From Lawsonibacter hominis (lineage in GTDB: Bacteria > Bacillota > Clostridia > Oscillospirales > Oscillospiraceae), in contig NZ_JACOPP010000003.1 of assembly GCF_014287895.1 (NCBI RefSeq), forward strand, positions 124,001-188,000: a stretch of 64,000 bases of DNA. The letters run 5' to 3'. How positions within the stretch are numbered: position 1 is the first letter of the stretch; each line of letters begins with the position of its first letter. Both the position numbers and the translations under genes were made by a program. Below the pieces are notes generated by a model. The model was given only the letters and a program-made list of their open reading frames with translations. It searched no databases and was not told where the DNA came from. Positions 41,198 to 49,045 of the stretch are shown one piece after another.

Positions 41198-42286
41198 TTA
41201 TGCGTCTTTTTTCCGAAAGGTGTTGAGGCACGCGATGGCGCACACAACGGCAATGCCCAGGATCACCGCGATCTTGCCGTTGGCGGTGGGGCCTTCGCCG
41301 CTGGAAGCCAGGCCGAAGTTATGGGCAAAGGCCGCTCCGGCCATGAGCCCGATCACGGTCATGGCGCTGTCCGTGTTCCCCTCGCCCGAGAGGACCAGCT
41401 GGCGCAGGGGACAGCCCCCCAGCAGGACGCAGCCGAAGCCGGCCAGCAGCATGCCCAAAAAGTTCCACAGCCCGTCGGTGTGGGCCACGGGCTGCCCCGC
41501 CAGGCTCAGGTGGAAATAGGTGTCCGGCGTGGCCGCGTTCAGGATCAGATTGCACGCCAGGGCGCTGACCAGAATGGCGACAAAGCCCAGGATCAGTTTG
41601 GTCTCCCGGAACAGGACCAGATCCCGGATGCCGCCCACCATGCACAGGCGGGTCCTCTGCGCCAGCGCGCCGACGATCAGTCCGGCGGCAAGGCTGATCA
41701 AAATGGCCGCGTGTTTGGCGCCGGGTCCGCCGCCGGACTGGGTAAAGCGGAGCAGGGAGGGCGCGGCCACCAGCAGGACCAGCAGGACGACCTGGATGCA
41801 GGCAAACAGTCTTCCCTCCAGGACGGGGAGGCGGTAGGTGCGCTTGAGGGTGTAGCCGCGCTTCAGGAAGAACACTCCCGCCAGGATGCCGCAGACAAAC
41901 CCGGCCAGACCGAACAGCGCGTTCAGGTCGCCGCCGGCCAGGCGCAGGATCATGCGGAAGGGGCAGCCCAGAAACATCAGGCAGCCGATCATCACAAAAA
42001 CACCCAGAACGAACCGGGTCAGCGGGGCGCTGCCGCCCCGGGCGGAAAGCTCCTTCTTTCCCAGCGCCAGCAGGAAGCTGCCCAATACCAGCCCGATGAT
42101 CTCCGGCCGGATGTACTGCACCGCCGCGGCGGAGTGGAGCCCCAGCGCGCCGGCGGTATCCCGCAGGAAGCAGGCGATGCAGAAGCCCATGTTGGCCGGA
42201 TTCCCGAAGAACACCAGCAGGGAGGCAATGATTCCGATCACTGCTCCGGCCAAAAGAATGGAGGTCTTTTCCTTTCTAAGGTCCAT
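41198..42286 (-). CDS. yedE: YedE-type selenium/sulfur transporter
   Basis: This 362-residue membrane protein of the YeeE/YedE family has about nine to ten hydrophobic segments and cysteine-bearing motifs MGFCIACFLRDTAGALGL, LMFLGCPFRMILRL, RLCMVGGIRDLVLF and LLGGCPLRQLVLSGEG. The repeated GC(P)xR elements are the transport signature that binds thiosulfate-like or selenium species. The ATG at 42286 lies 7 bases after AGGGG. It is the first gene of the leftward selenium operon. Confidence 0.9.
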   Translation of the reverse strand: MDLRKEKTSILLAGAVIGIIASLLVFFGNPANMGFCIACFLRDTAGALGLHSAAAVQYIRPEIIGLVLGSFLLALGKKELSARGGSAPLTRFVLGVFVMIGCLMFLGCPFRMILRLAGGDLNALFGLAGFVCGILAGVFFLKRGYTLKRTYRLPVLEGRLFACIQVVLLVLLVAAPSLLRFTQSGGGPGAKHAAILISLAAGLIVGALAQRTRLCMVGGIRDLVLFRETKLILGFVAILVSALACNLILNAATPDTYFHLSLAGQPVAHTDGLWNFLGMLLAGFGCVLLGGCPLRQLVLSGEGNTDSAMTVIGLMAGAAFAHNFGLASSGEGPTANGKIAVILGIAVVCAIACLNTFRKKDA

Positions 42287-42390
42287 ATGCAATCCCCTCT
42301 CAAACGATTTGGTTGCCGTCTGTGGGCCGGGGCGGGCCCCGTGGCTGCGGGCGGGACAGGCGTCCGGCTTGGCCCAGAACCGGCACCCTC

Positions 42391-42420
42391 AGTATAACAG
42401 GAAACACCAGCCGTTTCCAA
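42391..42420 (-). promoter_or_regulatory. Promoter of the yedE-yedF-DUF3343-selD operon
   Basis: On the minus strand TTGGAA - 18 bases - TATACT lies about 105 bases before yedE. Both boxes and the spacing are identical to the divergent promoter at 42451. Confidence 0.65.
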
Positions 42421-42450
42421 TTGCAATTATTTATAATTCTTCTAAATCTA

Positions 42451-42480
42451 TTGGAAAAACAAATAATAAAGTGGTATACT
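42451..42480 (+). promoter_or_regulatory. Promoter of the csd-like/LysR operon
   Basis: TTGGAA - 18 bases - TATACT lies 39 bases before the aminotransferase start. The 30-base AT-rich stretch between the two divergent -35 boxes is the natural place for LysR binding. Confidence 0.7.
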
Positions 42481-42518
42481 GGAAAAAAGACCGCGCCAGA
42501 CAGCGAGGAGGGGACGCC

Positions 42519-43700
42519 ATGCCGAGCATCTACCTTGACAACGCCAGCACCACCTTTCCCAAGCCGCAGGCCGTGCCGGACGCCATGTACCGTTTCATGA
42601 CCCAGGTGGGCAGCAACATCAACCGGGGCGGCTATGCCCGGGCCTATGATACCGAAGAGACCGTCTACGAGACCCGCCAGCTGCTGTGCGGCCTGTTCGG
42701 CGGACAGGACTGCAGGCAGGTGATCTTCACCAAGAACGTCACCGAGAGCCTGAATCTTCTGCTGAAGGGGTTTCTCAGAAGCGGCGACCATGTGCTGGTC
42801 TCCTCCATGGAGCACAATGCCGTCATGCGGCCGCTGGTCCAGCTGGAAGCGCGGGGGGTCGCCTTCACCCGCGTCCCCTGCGCCGGGGACGGGAGCCTGT
42901 CTGTGGAGCGCCTTGCCGCATGCCTGACCGACCGGACCCGTGCCGTGGTCATGACCCATGCCAGCAACGTGTGCGGCACGCTGCTGCCCATTGAGGCGGT
43001 GGGGGAATTCTGCCGGGCGCACGCGCTGAGGTTTTTTGTGGATGCCGCCCAGACCGCAGGCGTCTGGCCCATCGATATGGAGCGGATGCACATCGACGCG
43101 CTGGCCTTTACCGGCCACAAGGGGCTGCTGGGGCCTCAGGGGACCGGCGGATTTCTGCTGCGGGAGGATATGGTCCCCCTGGTGGAGCCGCTGCTCTCCG
43201 GCGGGACCGGGAGCCTCAGCCATACAGAGCGTGTTCCGGATTTCATGCCCGACCGCTTTGAGCCGGGCACGCTGAACCTGCCGGGCATCGTCGGCCTGCA
43301 TGCGGGCCTGCTCTGGCTGCGGGAGACCGGGATCGACGCCGTCCGCGCCCACGAGCTGCAGCTGACCGAACGCTTCCTGGCCGGGGTGAGGGTCCTGCGG
43401 GAGAAAACCGGGGGCGTCTGCGTGTCCGGAAGGGAGGACCTGTGCGGGCGGACGGGGGTGGTGTCCCTCCGGACGCCGGGGCGGGACCCGGCGCAGGTGG
43501 CGTATGCCCTGGCGGAGGACTACGGCGTGCTGACCCGGGTGGGCCTGCACTGCGCGCCCTCGGCCCACCGGACGCTGGGGACCTATCCCACCGGCACCAT
43601 CCGCTTTTCCTTCGGCTGGTGGAACACGGCGGACGAGGTGGACGCGGCCCTGCGGGCGCTGGAGCGGCTGCTGGAAGGTCGGGGCGGCCATGGAGCTTAA
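42519..43700 (+). CDS. Cysteine desulfurase-like class V aminotransferase of selenium clusters (EF2568 type)
   Basis: This 393-residue PLP enzyme begins IYLDNASTTFPKP. The PLP lysine is K201 in GHKGLLGPQG, and a catalytic-loop Cys345 lies in GLHCAPSAH. This matches the desulfurase/selenocysteine-lyase-like family tied to orphan selD and selenium-dependent molybdenum hydroxylases. It probably mobilises S or Se from cysteine or selenocysteine to YedF/DUF3343. GAGGAGGGG precedes the start. Confidence 0.9.
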   Translation: MPSIYLDNASTTFPKPQAVPDAMYRFMTQVGSNINRGGYARAYDTEETVYETRQLLCGLFGGQDCRQVIFTKNVTESLNLLLKGFLRSGDHVLVSSMEHNAVMRPLVQLEARGVAFTRVPCAGDGSLSVERLAACLTDRTRAVVMTHASNVCGTLLPIEAVGEFCRAHALRFFVDAAQTAGVWPIDMERMHIDALAFTGHKGLLGPQGTGGFLLREDMVPLVEPLLSGGTGSLSHTERVPDFMPDRFEPGTLNLPGIVGLHAGLLWLRETGIDAVRAHELQLTERFLAGVRVLREKTGGVCVSGREDLCGRTGVVSLRTPGRDPAQVAYALAEDYGVLTRVGLHCAPSAHRTLGTYPTGTIRFSFGWWNTADEVDAALRALERLLEGRGGHGA

Positions 43701-44613
43701 ACAGCTGCGGTCCTTTGCGACGGTGGTGGAATCCCGCAGCTTTACCAAAGCGGCGGAAAAGCTCTACACCTCACAGCCTACCATAAGCACCCACATCCGT
43801 CAATTGGAGGAGCAGCTCCATTCCCGCCTGATCGTCCGCACCACCAAAAGCATCGAGGTCACGCCCAGGGGATGGGAGCTGTACGAGTGCGCCGCCACGA
43901 TCCTGAAGCTGCAGGACGATCTGCTTCAGCGCTGGTCGGGGGAGAGCCGGCAGATCATACGGCTGGGAGCGTCCACCATCCCGTCGGCCTACCTCCTGCC
44001 CGAGCTGCTTACCGCTTACGGGAAGGCCCACCCGGGCGTTTACTTTTCCATCCACCAAAGCGACAGCCGGGGCATTGTGGACGGCCTACTGAACTGCAGC
44101 TTTGACGTGGGGCTGATCGGGATGAAGTGTACGGACGAAGCCTTGTCCTGCATCCCGTTTTATCAGGACCGCATGGTGCTGATCGCGCCGGTCAACGAGC
44201 ACTTTCTGCGTCTGAAGGAGCGGCGGGAGATCGCGCTGGAGGAGCTGCTGCGGGAGCCGATGATCCTGCGGGAGGAAGGGAGCGGCAGCAAAAAAAGCGC
44301 GGACCGGTTTCTGGAGCGGATGGGGGTCAAGGAGGGACAGCTGCAGATCACCGCCCGCATCAATGATCAGGAGGCTGTGAAGAATCTGGTCGCTCAGGGA
44401 TTGGGGGTCTCCATCATTTCCGAGCGGGCGGCCCGGAATTTCTGCGAGGAGAAGCGGGTGCTCCTGTTTGAACTGCCGGAGGACGCCGCCCGGCGCAGCC
44501 TCTATCTGATCTCGCATAAAAGCTACAGTCTCCAGCCGTATATCCAGAAATTTACGGAGTACGTGAAGCACTTTTATGACGCGGACGGGGAACGGCCGGC
44601 CGCGGGGGCCTGA
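43690..44613 (+). CDS. LysR family regulator of the selenium cluster
   Basis: This 307-residue LysR protein has the N-terminal HTH SFTKAAEKLYTSQPTISTHI and an effector domain with IRLGASTIPSAYLLPELLTA. It fits the LysR type linked to selenium metabolism genes. It overlaps the desulfurase-like gene by 11 bases. Its expected site is the divergent promoter region upstream of both operons. Confidence 0.88.
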   Translation: MELKQLRSFATVVESRSFTKAAEKLYTSQPTISTHIRQLEEQLHSRLIVRTTKSIEVTPRGWELYECAATILKLQDDLLQRWSGESRQIIRLGASTIPSAYLLPELLTAYGKAHPGVYFSIHQSDSRGIVDGLLNCSFDVGLIGMKCTDEALSCIPFYQDRMVLIAPVNEHFLRLKERREIALEELLREPMILREEGSGSKKSADRFLERMGVKEGQLQITARINDQEAVKNLVAQGLGVSIISERAARNFCEEKRVLLFELPEDAARRSLYLISHKSYSLQPYIQKFTEYVKHFYDADGERPAAGA

Positions 44614-44673
44614 TCGAACGGCGGCCGCCGGAGCGCCCCGGCGGCAGAGCTTCCCGCTCCGACCGCATCCGCA

Positions 44674-44718
44674 CCGAAAGGCCCGGCGCCTGCACATCGC
44701 AGGCGCCGGGCCTTTCGG
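44674..44718 (+). terminator. Hairpin after the selenium cluster
   Basis: A perfect 20-bp stem (CCGAAAGGCCCGGCGCCTGC and complement) with loop ACATC lies 60 bases after the LysR stop. Its T-content is inside the stem (CCTTTCGG), with no long T tail. Confidence 0.65.
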
Positions 44719-45331
44719 CGTTTGGGAAACCGGCGGCCGCCGGGTCTTCCGCACAGAATATCCGGGATGCGGTCATAACAGCTTTCCGTCGTCCTCGTTG
44801 GTGGAATCGTTGTGATCCTGGCGGAACGCCTTCAGGTCCGCCCGGTGCTCCGCGATGGGTTTCGTCACCCAGCTATGGTAACAGATCCGGATGGCGTCCC
44901 GCTCCTCGTAGAGCATCTGATCCATGGCAATTTTCCGTTCGTTGGGTTCATACTGTCCGTCATGAGAGGTGTCATTATCCGACGCACCTGTCTCCGGAAA
45001 TGACGGAGCTTCCTTTCCTTCCGTCGTCTGCGGACGACTCAACTCTGCCAGGCCTTCCCAGCGGATCTTTTTGTGAGGCGTTCGAAAAAGCTGCACGAAA
45101 TTTTTGCCGGCCATTTCACAAGAAACCGAGGCAAGATTTCGTGCGAAGGGCCATTTCCGAGGCCGCGGCACGACCCTTGCAGGCGAATTCTGAAAAGAGA
45201 GCGATAACAAGGCTTTTAGCGGCAGCGGAAAGAGCGGCTCCCCGACCGGGACCCTGAGAGAACACCCTTTTCCGCTGCCGGGGCAAACAGCGGCGGACGT
45301 ACGCAGAAAACGCCGGCCTCCCATGCACGGG
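44719..45331. other. Degraded intergenic region between the selenium cluster and obgE
   Basis: This stretch of about 600 bases has no intact gene. It carries a short relic of an FAD oxidoreductase (44854-44952, minus) and an imperfect inverted repeat GCACGAAATTTTTGCC (45093) / GGCAAGATTTCGTGC (45130) that belongs to the CTGCAC repeat family seen at 13551 and 13647. Nothing else was recognised. Confidence 0.5.
44854..44952 (-). pseudogene. Relic of an FAD_oxidored-type gene
   Basis: In one minus-strand frame, 33 codons read YEPNERKIAMDQMLYEERDA then IRICYHSWVTKPI. The intact paralogues at 53335 and 54577 read YEPNQLKIEMDKMLLEHQDS/IRVMYHSWGCKPI and the equivalent. Similarity stops on both sides, and no start or cofactor motif remains. 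It is therefore a fossil of a duplicate or of an earlier insertion. Confidence 0.6.
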
Positions 45332-46615
45332 CTACCGCTGATATTCGAATTCCAGATTATAGAGGGAGACGGGATCCCCGTCCTGGATGCCCATCTCCTC
45401 CAGACGGTCGAACAGACCGCACTGGCGGAGCATCCGGTCAAACCAGTTGCGGGACTCAAAGTCTCCAAAATTGACGTTGGCCATCAGCCGCTGAAGGGCG
45501 GGGCCCTCTACGATCCAGGTGCCGTCATCCTCCCGGGTGATGGTCATGGGCTCGCTCAAGTCCACCTCCGGCGGCCGCTCCACATACGTGGGCTCATACA
45601 CCGTGATGGGCGGCAGGCTCTCCAGTTCACGGGCGGCGGCGTACATCAGCTCCCGCGTCCCCTGCTGGGCGGCGGCGGAGAGTTCGAAAAAGGGCATGCC
45701 CAAGCCCTCCGCATGGGCGCGCAGCGCCTCCAGTCCGGTGCGGTCGGCGGCGATGTCCACCTTGTTGCCCGCCACCAGCATCCGGCGGGAGGCCAGTTCC
45801 GGGCTGTATTCCCGCAGCTCCGCCTGGATGGCCTCGAAATCGGCCACCGGGTCCCGGCCCTCGCTGCCCGAAACGTCTACCACATGGATGAGCAGGCGGC
45901 AGCGGTCGATGTGCCGCAGAAAATCGTGTCCCAGGCCCGCGCCGTCGGCGGCGCCCTCGATGATACCGGGGATATCGGCCAGCACGAAGGAGACCCCCTC
46001 CTCCACGTACACCACGCCCAGATTGGGGGAAAGGGTGGTGAAGTGGTAGTTGGCGATCTTGGGCTGGGCCTTGCTGACCACCGAAAGGAGGGTGGACTTG
46101 CCCACGTTGGGGAAGCCGACCAGCCCCACGTCCGCCAGCAGCTTGAGTTCCAGGATCACCTGCCGCTCCTGACCGGGCAGGCCTGCTTTGGCAAAGCGGG
46201 GGACCTGCCGCGTGGGGGTGGCGAAATGCTTGTTGCCCCAGCCGCCGTTGCCGCCCCGGGCCAGTACGAAGGGCGCCCCGGTGGACAGGTCGCAGATGAT
46301 CTCGCCCGTCGCGGCATCCCGCACGACAGTGCCGCGGGGCACCTTGATGACCAGGTTTTCCCCATCCTTGCCGGAGCAGCGTTTGCCCTGGCCATCCATG
46401 CCGTTGCCCGCCGCATACTTGCGCTTGTAGCGGAAGTCCATCAGGGTGGACAGGTGGTCGTTGACCTCCAGGATCACGTCGCCGCCGCGGCCCCCGTCGC
46501 CGCCGTCAGGACCGCCGGCCGCCACGTATTTCTCCCGGTGGAAGGATACCACACCGTTGCCGCCGTTTCCGGCCCTTACCGTAATGCGGGCGGTATCCAC
46601 AAAAGAAGCTGCCAT
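45332..46615 (-). CDS. obgE: GTPase ObgE
   Basis: This 427-residue GTPase acts in ribosome assembly and stress control. It has the glycine-rich Obg domain (residues 1-158, GGPDGGDGGRGGDVIL), a G domain with GFPNVGKST, DIPGIIEGA and NKVD, and a C-terminal OCT domain. The start MAASFVDTARI follows AGGAGGG; a 22-residue upstream extension is not needed. It lies downstream of rpmA, its usual neighbour. Confidence 0.96.
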   Translation of the reverse strand: MAASFVDTARITVRAGNGGNGVVSFHREKYVAAGGPDGGDGGRGGDVILEVNDHLSTLMDFRYKRKYAAGNGMDGQGKRCSGKDGENLVIKVPRGTVVRDAATGEIICDLSTGAPFVLARGGNGGWGNKHFATPTRQVPRFAKAGLPGQERQVILELKLLADVGLVGFPNVGKSTLLSVVSKAQPKIANYHFTTLSPNLGVVYVEEGVSFVLADIPGIIEGAADGAGLGHDFLRHIDRCRLLIHVVDVSGSEGRDPVADFEAIQAELREYSPELASRRMLVAGNKVDIAADRTGLEALRAHAEGLGMPFFELSAAAQQGTRELMYAAARELESLPPITVYEPTYVERPPEVDLSEPMTITREDDGTWIVEGPALQRLMANVNFGDFESRNWFDRMLRQCGLFDRLEEMGIQDGDPVSLYNLEFEYQR

Positions 46616-46637
46616 AATTTCCCTCCTCCGTACAGGA

Positions 46638-46670
46638 AATGGCCCCGAACGGGATACGTTCGGGGCCATT
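46638..46670 (-). terminator. Hairpin between rpmA and obgE
   Basis: A perfect 14-bp stem AATGGCCCCGAACG/CGTTCGGGGCCATT with 5-base loop. On the minus strand TTTCCTG follows, so it is at best a partial terminator or attenuator before obgE. Confidence 0.6.
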
Positions 46671-46683
46671 AGTATACCCATTT

Positions 46684-46968
46684 TTACTGGGCGATCTCCA
46701 CGATGGAGACCTGCTTGCGGTCCTTGCCCAGGCGCTCGAACTTGACCTTGCCGCTCTTGAGGGCGAACAGGGTGTCGTCGCTGCCCTTGCCCACGTTCAC
46801 GCCGGGGTGGATGTGGGTGCCCCGCTGGCGGACCAGAATGTTGCCGGCCAGAACGTACTGGCCGTCGCCCCGCTTCACGCCCAGGCGCTTGGCCTCGGAA
46901 TCGCGGCCGTTGCGGGTGGAGCCGACGCCCTTCTTGTGGGCGAAGAACTGAAGACCGATTTTCAGCAT
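46684..46968 (-). CDS. rpmA: 50S ribosomal protein L27 with Prp-cleaved extension
   Basis: This 94-residue protein has a Firmicute-type N-terminal extension MLKIGLQFF before AHKKGVGST. In these bacteria the extension is removed by the Prp protease between FF and A to expose the functional N terminus near the peptidyl-transferase centre. The protease gene lies next to it. Confidence 0.97.
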   Translation of the reverse strand: MLKIGLQFFAHKKGVGSTRNGRDSEAKRLGVKRGDGQYVLAGNILVRQRGTHIHPGVNVGKGSDDTLFALKSGKVKFERLGKDRKQVSIVEIAQ

Positions 46969-47011
46969 TGTGTTACACCTCCAAACACGTGTGTAGCAGT
47001 TGCGTGGGGAG

Positions 47012-47344
47012 TTATTCCTCCTCCACCACGATGATATTGTCCGGATACTCCTCGTGCAGCGTGGTAAAGTAGACCATCAGGGCCGTCATCAAAGCCTGAC
47101 AGGTGGCCTCGTTGGTCTGCCCCAGGGCGCCGGGGAGCTTGAGAGAGATGGACGCGTCCTTTTCCTTCACCTTCACCGCCGCGCCCAGGCCCAGTACGTC
47201 GTTGACGGCGCACTCGGTAAGACGGACGGCGCTGGTGACTGCCGCGCAGAGCAGATCCTCCCCCGCTTCGGCGCAGCCGCTGTGGCCCGCCACGGTGAAG
47301 CCGGTGATGCGCTCCCCCTCCGTGCGGAAGGAAACGGTGGTCAT
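47012..47344 (-). CDS. prp: Ribosomal-processing cysteine protease Prp
   Basis: This 110-residue protein has the Prp catalytic pair His21 (VAGHSGCAE) and Cys33 (EDLLCAAVTSAV). It cleaves the L27 N-terminal extension. It sits between rplU and rpmA, the conserved arrangement, and its start touches the rplU stop. Confidence 0.95.
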   Translation of the reverse strand: MTTVSFRTEGERITGFTVAGHSGCAEAGEDLLCAAVTSAVRLTECAVNDVLGLGAAVKVKEKDASISLKLPGALGQTNEATCQALMTALMVYFTTLHEEYPDNIIVVEEE

Positions 47345-47655
47345 CAGACGGAGATCTTGCCGATGGTCACCTTGGTATAGGGCTGACGATGGCCCTGCTT
47401 GCGGCGGTAACCCTTCTTCGGCTTGTACTTGAAGACGATGACTTTCTTGCCCCTGCCGTTCTTCACGACGCTGGCGTCCACCTTGGCGCCCTCCACCACG
47501 GGAGTGCCAACGGTGAGCTTGTCGCCGTCGATGACGGCCAGAACCTTGCGGAAGGTCACGGCGTCGCCGGCCTCCGCAGGCAGCTTCTCGATGAAAAGGG
47601 TGTCGCCCTCCGCCACCTTGTACTGCTTGCCGCCGGTCTCAATGATCGCATGCAT
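47344..47655 (-). CDS. rplU: 50S ribosomal protein L21
   Basis: This 103-residue protein begins MHAIIETGGKQYKVAEGDTL and ends KKGYRRKQGHRQPYTKVTIG, both L21 hallmarks. It is the first gene of rplU-prp-rpmA-obgE. AAGGAG precedes the start. Confidence 0.97.
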   Translation of the reverse strand: MHAIIETGGKQYKVAEGDTLFIEKLPAEAGDAVTFRKVLAVIDGDKLTVGTPVVEGAKVDASVVKNGRGKKVIVFKYKPKKGYRRKQGHRQPYTKVTIGKISV

Positions 47656-47759
47656 GTAGTTTCAACTCCTTCATTACGGGCTCGCTGTCGGGGGTGGAAC
47701 GAAGCGCGGCAGTGACGCGGCGCTTTTTCACTTGCTGACCCATTCAAAGCGGCTTTGAT

Positions 47760-47788
47760 AGTATATCAGCCCAAACGGAGAAAGTCAA
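47760..47788 (-). promoter_or_regulatory. Promoter of rplU-prp-rpmA
   Basis: On the minus strand TTGACT - 17 bases - TATACT, followed by a leader of about 100 bases containing an AAGCGCCGCG/CGCGCTT-type hairpin, as expected of an L21 leader. Confidence 0.75.
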
Positions 47789-47810
47789 GTGCGATTTCCC
47801 GGAAGATCCG

Positions 47811-47819
47811 TGTTATAAT
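47811..47819 (+). promoter_or_regulatory. Extended -10 promoter of the rRNA methyltransferase gene
   Basis: TGTTATAAT (TGn plus a perfect -10) lies 120 bases before the gene; no -35 was seen. It is divergent from the rplU promoter. Confidence 0.45.
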
Positions 47820-47938
47820 CGTGGGTATGGAAGGGAATTAAGAGCGGTCTCTTCCCGCGGTTCTGCCGCGCAGATTTGAACCAGCGGCAAAGGCGCCGTT
47901 TCGGCGGCCCGGACGACGCTGCGGAAGGAGCGACGACC

Positions 47939-48760
47939 ATGAGCCTGTTCTGCTGCCCCATCTGCCGCGCGCCCCTGGAGCGGGGGGAGCGGAGCTATAC
48001 CTGCCCCAACGGCCACAGCTATGACCGGGCCAGGGAAGGATACGTCCACCTGCTGCCCGCCAACCAAAAGCACGCCAGAGATCCGGGGGACGACAAAGAG
48101 ATGGCGGCCGCCCGCAGCCGCTTTTTATCGGCGGACTACTACGCGCCCCTGCGGAAGGCCCTGTGTGCGCTGGCCCTGGAGCACGCCGGAGCGGGGGCGG
48201 CGGTGCTGGACGCGGGCTGCGGGGAGGGCTATTATACCGCAGGGCTGTTCGGCGCGCTGGCCGTGGCGGGGCGGGAGAGCCGGCTGGCGGGCGTGGATCT
48301 GTCCAAGCCGTCGGTGCGTCTGGCGGCCAAACGCCTGCCCCATGGGGAATTTGCCGTGGCCTCGGTCTACCGCCTGCCGGTGGGCCGGCGGCAGATCGAC
48401 CTGCTGCTCAACTGCTTTTCCCCCCTGGCGCTGGACGAATTCCGCCGGGTGTTGAAGCCGGGAGGCGTTTACCTGTACGTGGTGCCGGGGCCGGAGCATC
48501 TCTGGCAGCTCAAGCAGGTGCTCTATGAACGGCCCTATCCCAATCCGGAACAGGCGATCCCTTACGAGGGCTTTTCCTATGAGCGCATCGTACCGGTGGA
48601 GGCGGATCTGGCGGTGGAGGGGGCGGCGCTGCAGGATCTGTTCCGGATGACGCCGTACTATTGGAAAACGCCCAGAGCGGGCGCGCAGCGCCTGGCGGCG
48701 CTGGACGGGCTGAAGATGCGCGCTTCGTTCCGCATTCATGTGTTTCGGCGGGAAGGATAG
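47939..48760 (+). CDS. RlmA-like 23S rRNA (guanine-N1)-methyltransferase
   Basis: This 273-residue protein has an N-terminal zinc finger (CCPICRAPLERGERSYTCPN), the family SYDRAREGYVHLLP element and an SAM-binding motif VLDAGCGEGYYTAGL. This architecture is that of RlmA(I/II), which methylates G745/G748 of 23S rRNA. Substrate position cannot be read from sequence. GGAAGGAG precedes the ATG. Confidence 0.85.
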   Translation: MSLFCCPICRAPLERGERSYTCPNGHSYDRAREGYVHLLPANQKHARDPGDDKEMAAARSRFLSADYYAPLRKALCALALEHAGAGAAVLDAGCGEGYYTAGLFGALAVAGRESRLAGVDLSKPSVRLAAKRLPHGEFAVASVYRLPVGRRQIDLLLNCFSPLALDEFRRVLKPGGVYLYVVPGPEHLWQLKQVLYERPYPNPEQAIPYEGFSYERIVPVEADLAVEGAALQDLFRMTPYYWKTPRAGAQRLAALDGLKMRASFRIHVFRREG

Positions 48761-48836
48761 GCATCCGGGCGGCGTCCGTCACAGCCCCGCTTCCGGGGAT
48801 ACAAAATTTGATCAGTATACCAGATCAGCCTGCTGT

Positions 48837-48865
48837 TTGCAAATAGAGAAGCAGTATGATATAAT
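48837..48865 (+). promoter_or_regulatory. Promoter of the DEAD-box helicase with long leader
   Basis: TTGCAA - 17 bases - TATAAT lies 180 bases before the start codon. The long leader recalls cold-regulated helicase genes. No RNA family was recognised in it. Confidence 0.65.
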
Positions 48866-49045
48866 CAATCGGTTCCGGAGGCGCGGAGTGCTTCCGCAGC
48901 CTTCCCACCTGGGGGCGCGCCGGCGCTTCCGTTGATTTGAGGTCGCGTCCCCCGGACGGGGCGGGCGTTTGGGTACGAAAGAGCGTTTCGATGCCTGTGG
49001 GGACCTTGAATCAGGCAATTTGAAACAGAAGGGAATTTTGTACCA

